From positions 2,108,001 through 2,172,000 of the forward strand of contig NZ_CP119989.1 in NCBI RefSeq assembly GCF_029338555.1: a stretch of DNA of 64,000 nt, in the 5' to 3' direction. The stretch is from Halobaculum marinum. Its GTDB lineage: Archaea; Halobacteriota; Halobacteria; Halobacteriales; Haloferacaceae. The translations under genes and the position numbers were made by a program. This document shows, in pieces, positions 58,705 through 64,000 of the stretch (within the stretch, counting starts at the first letter, position 1; every line of letters starts with the position of its first letter). The notes below the pieces were generated by a model. That model saw nothing but the letters and a program-made list of their open reading frames with translations, ran no database searches and had not been told where the DNA came from.

Positions 58705-60126
58705 TCAGTGCGGATCGCCGCGGTCGACGACGGCGACGTCGCAGTCGACGCCGCGGAGCCGTTCGAACGTCGGTGGCGACACGATCCGCGACACGCCCGA
58801 TCGGTCCCCGGACGAGCCCAGCATCACCACGTCGTAGGCACCGGCGTGAGCGTCGACGAACGACTCCACGTCAGAGCGGGCGACCCGCGTCTCGACGGGG
58901 CCGTCGACCGTCTCGACGACGTTCGCGAGGCGCGCCTCGGCGGCGCGACGCTCGCGCTCGCTGCCGATACACGTGCACACGGAGACGGCCCCCTTGTCAC
59001 GCGCGAGCCGGTTCGCGAAGTCGACCATCGCGTGGGCGGAGTCGCCCGGGCGCGCCATCAACACGAGTACCCGCCGCCAGCGGTCGCCCGTCGACACCGA
59101 CCGGAACGCGACGGCGTCCAACGGGCCCTCGAACACCGACCGGACGAACGCCGTGGCGCCGTCGTCGCCCGCCTCGTACGGCGTCGCGACCAGGTCACAG
59201 CCCGTCTCCTCGGCGGCCCGCCGGAGGGTGACGAGCGGGTCGCCGGCGGCGACGACCACCTCACAGGGGACGCCCACGTCCCGACGGATCCGGGCGGCCC
59301 GGTCCTCGAGGTGCTCGGCGACGGCGTCGGCGTCTGCCTCGTCGTCGACGACGTCGAGGAGCACCACCTTCCCGGCCTCGTGGGGGACGGCGAGTCTGGC
59401 GGCGAACAGCGCCGTCCGCTCGGCTCCCTCGCCGCGCATCGGCACGATCACGTTGTCGTCGCCCCGGATCGACTCGTACAGCAGCGAGGCGCGCCGGTCG
59501 TAGAACCAGTGCCGCCACGCGAGGAACACGCCCGCGACGAGCGTCGACCCCACGAGCGTGAACAGCACGTACAGCCCCGCCCGGTCGGGCGCCGCGAGCA
59601 CGAGCAGTGACGCCGAGTACGCCGACGGCTCCTCCACCCCGAGTGCCCACGTCGTGACCCCGGCGAGGAGGATGGAGAACGCCGCCGCCGTGGGATTGAT
59701 CGCCAGCCCAGAGCCCACCGAGACGACGTCGATCACACGCAACGCCGCCCAGCCACAGGCGGCGCCGACGGTCAGCCCGCCCACGAACCGTTTGGGGTCG
59801 GCGTACTCACCACCCGGGTTCGCGAACAGTGTGTAGGACCCGGACGCCAGTGGCGGGAACAGCAGGAACGAGAACAGCGTCAGCGAGTTCGACAGCTCCG
59901 TGACGAGCGCGACGACGAGCGGCACGACGAGCACCACGGTGAGGTGCAGCAGGTTCTCCGTGTTCTCGATCCAACGCCGGAACTCGACGAGTTCCCGCCG
60001 TTCGATCCGCCTCACACACCGGCCGGCACGTGCGACGGCGGCGAACGCGCGGTCGGCGATGCCGGGCGTCGCTGGGCCCGGTGTCTCGCCGTCGGAGTCG
60101 CCGTCCGGTGGAGCGTCGTCCGCCAT
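58705..60126 (-). CDS. HPP-family membrane protein fused to UspA domains
   Basis: The 473-residue protein has an HPP-type membrane domain of about five helices (residues 60-230, including LFSFLLFPPLASGSYTLFAN) and two C-terminal universal stress protein-like domains (about residues 240-345 and 355-465, with VIVPMRGEGAERTALFAARLA and VVMLGSSGDRSG). HPP proteins have been linked to nitrite transport in chloroplasts and cyanobacteria; the UspA domains may bind ATP and sense stress. It lies 25 bases upstream of the uridine phosphorylase gene end on the same strand. No substrate is known here. Confidence 0.87.
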   Translation of the reverse strand: MADDAPPDGDSDGETPGPATPGIADRAFAAVARAGRCVRRIERRELVEFRRWIENTENLLHLTVVLVVPLVVALVTELSNSLTLFSFLLFPPLASGSYTLFANPGGEYADPKRFVGGLTVGAACGWAALRVIDVVSVGSGLAINPTAAAFSILLAGVTTWALGVEEPSAYSASLLVLAAPDRAGLYVLFTLVGSTLVAGVFLAWRHWFYDRRASLLYESIRGDDNVIVPMRGEGAERTALFAARLAVPHEAGKVVLLDVVDDEADADAVAEHLEDRAARIRRDVGVPCEVVVAAGDPLVTLRRAAEETGCDLVATPYEAGDDGATAFVRSVFEGPLDAVAFRSVSTGDRWRRVLVLMARPGDSAHAMVDFANRLARDKGAVSVCTCIGSERERRAAEARLANVVETVDGPVETRVARSDVESFVDAHAGAYDVVMLGSSGDRSGVSRIVSPPTFERLRGVDCDVAVVDRGDPH

Positions 60127-60151
60127 GGCTGGGGTCGGGGTCTGCTCCCCG

Positions 60152-60877
60152 TTACAGCGACGCGACGGCGTCGAGCGCGATGTCGATGGCGCGCCCGACG
60201 TTGTTCTTCGCCTTCTCGGGCAGTTCCTCCTCGGAGTCGGCGCCCTTCTGGGTGCCGGCGACGAGGTTGCCGTCGGCGGTGCAGATGGCGCCGGCGTTCA
60301 TCCCGCGGCGGCGCGCCAGCGAGAACACGGCGGCGGCCTCCATCTCGATGGCGAGCAGGCCCGCCTCCTCCCAGTCGGCGACGTACTCGTCGGACTCGTT
60401 GTAGAACGCGTCGTCGGAGACGATGGGGCCGACGTGCACCTGTTCGTCGTTCGCCTCGGCGGCGTCGACGAGCGCGGTGAGCGTCTCGTAGTCCGGCACT
60501 GCGGGGTACGTCTCGGACTCGTAGCGCTTGCTCGTCCCCTCCTCCTTCGCGGCGCCGGTGGCGACGACCATGTCGCCGATCTCGACGTCCGTCTGGAGGC
60601 CGCCGCAGGTGCCGACGCGGATGACCGTCTCGACGCCGACGTTGCGGAGTTCCTCGATGGCGATGGCGGCGGAGGGGCAGCCGATCCCCGTCGAACAGAT
60701 CGTGAGGTCGACGCCGTCGTACGTCGCGTTGACGATGCGGTACTCGCGGTTCTCGGAGACGAGTTCCGACTCGTCGCAGTGGTTCGCGATCCGGTCGACG
60801 CGGTCGGGGTTGCCCGGGATGAGTGCGATGTCGTGAACGTCGCCCTCGTCGACGAGCAGGTGGGGCTGGTTGGCCAT
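60152..60877 (-). CDS. udp: Uridine phosphorylase-type nucleoside phosphorylase
   Basis: The 241-residue protein begins MANQPHLLVDEGDVHDIALI and continues PGNPDRVDRIA, then CSTGIGCPSAAIAIEEL and IRVGTCGGLQTDVEIGDMVV, and AIEMEAAAVFSLARRRG, the latter holding the Glu-Met-Glu that grips the ribose. It splits uridine or a related nucleoside with phosphate into base and ribose-1-phosphate. The ATG at 60875-60877 lies 27 bases after a box A at 60900-60907. The HPP-UspA gene follows on the same strand. Inosine or other nucleosides are possible substrates. Confidence 0.93.
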   Translation of the reverse strand: MANQPHLLVDEGDVHDIALIPGNPDRVDRIANHCDESELVSENREYRIVNATYDGVDLTICSTGIGCPSAAIAIEELRNVGVETVIRVGTCGGLQTDVEIGDMVVATGAAKEEGTSKRYESETYPAVPDYETLTALVDAAEANDEQVHVGPIVSDDAFYNESDEYVADWEEAGLLAIEMEAAAVFSLARRRGMNAGAICTADGNLVAGTQKGADSEEELPEKAKNNVGRAIDIALDAVASL

Positions 60878-60899
60878 ACGGTCGCTCCCCGCGCGCTCG

Positions 60900-60907
60900 C
60901 CAAAAGC
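60900..60907 (-). promoter_or_regulatory. Box A of the uridine phosphorylase gene
   Basis: The minus strand reads GCTTTTGG, centred 27 bases before the ATG at 60877. Confidence 0.5.
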
Positions 60908-60951
60908 CTCGCGGAAGTCGCCCACCCCAGGCGCCGTTCCGACGGTCGCGC

Positions 60952-63432
60952 CTACCGGTCGTCCATGTCGGTGTATATCTCGTCGAGGTCGACCTCCGGT
61001 TCTCGACCGGGGTCGCTCGACGAGGAGCGCGTGTCTGCCTCCGGGGCGGCCTGCCGGGCGCGCTCGGCGAGGCGCTCGTGGGTGTCCAGGGTCGGGTCGC
61101 CCTCGCCGGGGTCGAGTTGGACGTAGCTCCCGTCGGGACGCATCAGCCACCGCCGCCGGTTGTCGGCGAGCATGTGCGCAAGCACCGTCTCCAACTCCGC
61201 GCGGATCGCCGGGTCGTCGACGGGGGCGACCGCCTCGACGCGGCGGTCGAGGTTGCGCGTCATCCAGTCGGCCGAGCCGACGAAGTACGCCGGCGCCCCG
61301 TCGTCCTCGCCGTTGGCGAAGTAGTAGATCCGCGAGTGTTCGAGGAAGCGACCGACGACGCTGTGGACGCGGACAGTGCCGGAGAGCCCCTCGATCCCCG
61401 GGCGGAGCCGACAGATCCCGCGGACGATCAGGTCGATGTCGACCCCCGCGCGTGCCGCGCGGTACAGCTCTCGCACGATCTCGGGGTCTTCGAGCGCGTT
61501 CATCTTGGCGACGATGCGGGCGTCACCGCCGTCGCGGGCGACTGCGGCCTCGTTGCGGATCAACTCGGTGACGCGCGAGCGGAGGTTCTCCGGGGCGACG
61601 AGCAGGCGGTCGTACTCGCGGTGGCGCGCGTGGGTGGTGAAAGAGTTGAACAGGTTCACCAGGTCGCCGCCGATGGCCTCGTCGGCGGTGAACAGTCCGA
61701 GGTCGACGTACCCCTTCGCGGTGCCGGAGTGGTAGTTGCCGGTGCCGACGTGGGCGTACGTCGCCACGTCGCCGTCCTCCTCGCGGACGACGAGCGCGAC
61801 CTTCGAGTGGGTCTTGAGGCCGATGGTGCCGTAGGCGACGTGGATCCCCTCCTCCTCCAGTCGCTTCACCCACCGGAGGTTGTTCTCCTCGTCGAAGCGG
61901 GCCTTCAACTCGACCATCACCGCGACCTCCTTGCCGTTCTTGGCGGCGTCGATGAGGCTCCCGATCACCTTCGAGTCCGGCGCAGTCCGGTAGATGGCCG
62001 CCTTGATCGCGAGCACGTCCGGGTCGTGGGCGGCGGCGTCGAGGAACGTCTGGACGGTGCCGCCGAACGACTGGTACGGGTGGTGGACGAGCACGTCGTC
62101 GCGCCGCAGTTCCGCGAACAGGTCCTGCGGCCGGTCGGCGTCGATGCCGGCGAAGCGCGGGTGTCGCTGCGGGGTCCACGGGTCGGGCTTGAGGTCGGGA
62201 CGGTCGAGGTCGACCACCGTCTCGAAGCCGTCGAGTGCCAGCGGTTCGGGTCGGTCGAACACCTCTCGCCGGCTCACGTCGAGATGTTCGACGAGGAGGT
62301 CGCGCACCTCGTCGGGGGTGTCGTCGGCGACTTCGAGCCTGACGACCGTCGCGAAGCGGCGCTGGCGGAGCACGTCCTCGATCATCTCGATCAGCCCCTC
62401 GGCGACCTCCTCGTTGCGTCGAACCTCGGCGTTGCGCGTGACGCGGAACGTCGAGGCGGAGACGACCTCCGTGTCGGGGAACAGCGCGTCGAGGTTCGCC
62501 TCGATCAGCCGTTCGAGCGGGAGGAACCGAATCGGGTCGTCGTCGTCGGCCGTCTGCTCCACCGCCCCGGCGGTGCCGGGGTTCTCGCTTACGGCGCCGA
62601 CCGGAACGAGGCGTGGCCGATTCTGGGGCACCTTCACTCGCGAGAAACGGCGCTCGCCCTCCTCGTCGCGGGTGAGCACCGCAATCGACAGCGAGAGATT
62701 CGAGATGAACGGGAACGGGTGGGCCGGGTCGAACGTCAGCGGAGTGAGCGTTGGCATCACCTGGCGCTCGAAGTGCTCTCCCAGGCGGTCGCGCTCGTGG
62801 GCGGTCAACTCGTCCCACGAGACGATGTGAATGCCGGCCTCGCGCAGTGCGGGTTCGACCGACTCCGCGTAACACGTCGACTGCTGCTCGAAGATGTCGT
62901 GGGCGTGGTCGAGCACCGCCTCCCACTGTTCGCGGGGACTGCGCCCGTCGGGGGTCGTCTCCGTGACGCCCGCGGCGAGCTGTTGCTTCAGCCCGCCGAC
63001 GCGCTTCATGAAGAACTCGTCCATGTTCTTCGTCGTGATGCCGAGGAAGCGCAGGCGCTGGAGGAGGGGGTTCCGCTCGTCGACCGCCTCGTGGAGGACG
63101 CGACGCTGGAAGGCCAGTTCGCTCAGTTCGCGGCTGAGTTGGACTCGTGTGTCGTCCAGGTCGATCGCGGCACCGTCGTCTACCACGTCGTGGGTGATCG
63201 GCTCCGTCTCCGCCCCGTAGCGGGCCCACGGAACCGGTGGCTCGTCGAGGTCGCCCGGGTCCGCGTCGCCGACCCGTCGCTCGGCGGCGGGCGCGAGGTC
63301 GAGGTCCGCGATGCTGGCCGGCAACTGGCGAGCGTTCGCGACGCCGTCGGTCGACACGTCGCCCGGCTGCTCGTCCGGCCGTTCGTCCGCGTCGGCGTCG
63401 CGGTCGTGCTCGGGAGTGGGGTCGTCGGTCAT
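60952..63432 (-). CDS. ppk1: Polyphosphate kinase 1
   Basis: The 826-residue enzyme makes inorganic polyphosphate from ATP by a phosphohistidine intermediate. The catalytic His motifs are THSKVAL (His 542) and FLEHSRIYYF (His 699); GSADWMTRNLDRRVE is the family signature, and DEFFMKRVGG lies in the N-terminal region. An acidic extension of about 95 residues precedes the conserved ELSELAFQRRVL, longer than in E. coli PPK (688 residues), which is typical of halophilic proteins. The ATG at 63430-63432 begins the acidic tail. The gene is transcribed alone, with an AT-rich GTATAC at 63491 about 60 bases upstream. Confidence 0.95.
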   Translation of the reverse strand: MTDDPTPEHDRDADADERPDEQPGDVSTDGVANARQLPASIADLDLAPAAERRVGDADPGDLDEPPVPWARYGAETEPITHDVVDDGAAIDLDDTRVQLSRELSELAFQRRVLHEAVDERNPLLQRLRFLGITTKNMDEFFMKRVGGLKQQLAAGVTETTPDGRSPREQWEAVLDHAHDIFEQQSTCYAESVEPALREAGIHIVSWDELTAHERDRLGEHFERQVMPTLTPLTFDPAHPFPFISNLSLSIAVLTRDEEGERRFSRVKVPQNRPRLVPVGAVSENPGTAGAVEQTADDDDPIRFLPLERLIEANLDALFPDTEVVSASTFRVTRNAEVRRNEEVAEGLIEMIEDVLRQRRFATVVRLEVADDTPDEVRDLLVEHLDVSRREVFDRPEPLALDGFETVVDLDRPDLKPDPWTPQRHPRFAGIDADRPQDLFAELRRDDVLVHHPYQSFGGTVQTFLDAAAHDPDVLAIKAAIYRTAPDSKVIGSLIDAAKNGKEVAVMVELKARFDEENNLRWVKRLEEEGIHVAYGTIGLKTHSKVALVVREEDGDVATYAHVGTGNYHSGTAKGYVDLGLFTADEAIGGDLVNLFNSFTTHARHREYDRLLVAPENLRSRVTELIRNEAAVARDGGDARIVAKMNALEDPEIVRELYRAARAGVDIDLIVRGICRLRPGIEGLSGTVRVHSVVGRFLEHSRIYYFANGEDDGAPAYFVGSADWMTRNLDRRVEAVAPVDDPAIRAELETVLAHMLADNRRRWLMRPDGSYVQLDPGEGDPTLDTHERLAERARQAAPEADTRSSSSDPGREPEVDLDEIYTDMDDR

Positions 63433-63620
63433 CCGTTCGTCGTTGCACAAACGGAGACGGCGCCGGGGTGTAAGCGTTCCTGTCAGACCAGTATACACGG
63501 ATCCGTAGTCGTGGGGTGAACTCCGGAGGGCACCCAAACGGGAGACGCCGGCGCGGTCGACAGCGGCGGCTGACGGATCGGGGGAACGGACACAGCAGAG
63601 AATCCGCCGGAGGGTGCCGC

Positions 63621-64000
63621 TCAGTCCGACTCGCTCTCGACCGTCGTGAGGCGGGCGTCCGCGTTCGCGTCGCTGTGGAACGGTGGTTCAAGGATCTTCC
63701 GATCGGCGCGCTCTTCGGCGGTCTCCTCGGGAGCCACCGTGACGAACGCGTCCTCGCGCCAGTCGTACGCCGTCAACTCGCCGCCGTACACACAGCCGGT
63801 GTCGAGGCCGACGGCGAACTCCCGGACGACCGGCTGTGCGAGCACGGTGTGCCCGAAGAAGACCCGCTGGGGGCCGTCGTACTGCTCCCACCAGTACGGG
63901 CGGTCGCCGTAGGAGCCGCCGGGCAGCAGCGAGCGGTTGTTCTGGAGGTCGTCGACGGTGTGTTCGGCGAGCGGGACGCGGGGGTCGACGCCGCCGTGGA
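63621..64000 (-). CDS. Calcineurin-type metallophosphoesterase, N-terminus cut by window edge
   Basis: The frame is open to the right edge, so only the C-terminal 126 residues are visible. They include VHGGVDPRVPLAEHTVDDLQ (starting at the edge), SYGDRPYWWEQYDGPQRVFF, GHTV with metal-binding His, and VGLDTGCVYGGELTAYDW, the hallmark end of PrpE/ApaH-like phosphatases that split Ap4A or phosphoproteins. The N-terminal GDxHG metal motif lies outside the window. It is separated from ppk1 by 188 bases in which I see no gene. Confidence 0.88.
   Translation of the reverse strand, partial: HGGVDPRVPLAEHTVDDLQNNRSLLPGGSYGDRPYWWEQYDGPQRVFFGHTVLAQPVVREFAVGLDTGCVYGGELTAYDWREDAFVTVAPEETAEERADRKILEPPFHSDANADARLTTVESESD

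Noticed and set aside
1-64000. Insertion sequences, integrases, CRISPR arrays, rRNA and replication origins
   Set aside because: No transposase, integrase, Cas, rRNA-like sequence or Orc1/Cdc6 gene with origin repeats was recognised.

Overview
The window is a GC-rich stretch of a haloarchaeal chromosome. The evidence is the gene content and composition: CetZ tubulin, large-subunit replication factor C, TiaS, archaeal HMG-CoA synthase, a SAMP1-type ubiquitin-like modifier, Tat-dependent lipoproteins, PibD-type pilins, and strongly acidic proteins rich in Asp, Glu, Ala and Val with C or G at third positions. Many genes are preceded by an AT-rich box A centred about 26-30 bases before the start codon, which implies leaderless or nearly leaderless mRNAs. 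A member of the Haloferacales or a relative is likely, but that is inference. I saw no insertion sequence, CRISPR array, rRNA or prophage.

Region by region. 1-1251: an epimerase-like dehydrogenase cut by the left edge, with a small haloarchaeal protein. 1286-10875: an eight-gene minus-strand locus encoding a Tad/type IV pilus-like machine (coiled-coil protein, secretion ATPase, double-length F-type membrane protein and five single-span exported proteins), divergent from cetZ (10993-12081). 12103-14024: a group of regulators and a DUF4242-like protein. 14226-17589: heme A synthase and a polar amino acid ABC importer. 18265-23629: zinc alcohol dehydrogenase, lipoprotein, rfcL, and a PaaK-like ligase coupled to a metallo-hydrolase. 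23805-30318: pilin, TatD-like hydrolase, DUF2150 protein, a large surface protein, HMG-CoA synthase and a thioredoxin-fold protein. 30347-43918: regulators, acetyltransferases, amidohydrolase, glutaredoxin, tiaS, Nudix and threonine synthase-like pair, AstE-like deacylase, an M24-fold protein lacking expected metal ligands, and membrane proteins. 43995-53337: malic enzyme fused to a phosphotransacetylase domain, a pilin, and a five-gene peptide/nickel-type ABC importer. 53338-64000: a 520-base stretch without a clear gene, tRNA-Val(GAC), samp1, a cluster of potassium/RCK-type proteins, an HPP-UspA fusion, uridine phosphorylase, polyphosphate kinase and a phosphoesterase cut by the right edge.

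Most noteworthy observations. The substrate-binding protein of the peptide importer (46941-48590) looks circularly permuted: the segment that normally ends such proteins sits directly after the lipoprotein linker, and the protein stops where that segment should begin. The Tad-like locus carries a 24-base promoter element (20 of 24 bases shared) at nearly the same distance from two of its genes, one copy lying inside an upstream coding sequence. The M24-fold protein has lost most metal ligands. A perfect 14-base palindrome sits just inside the box A of a regulator gene.
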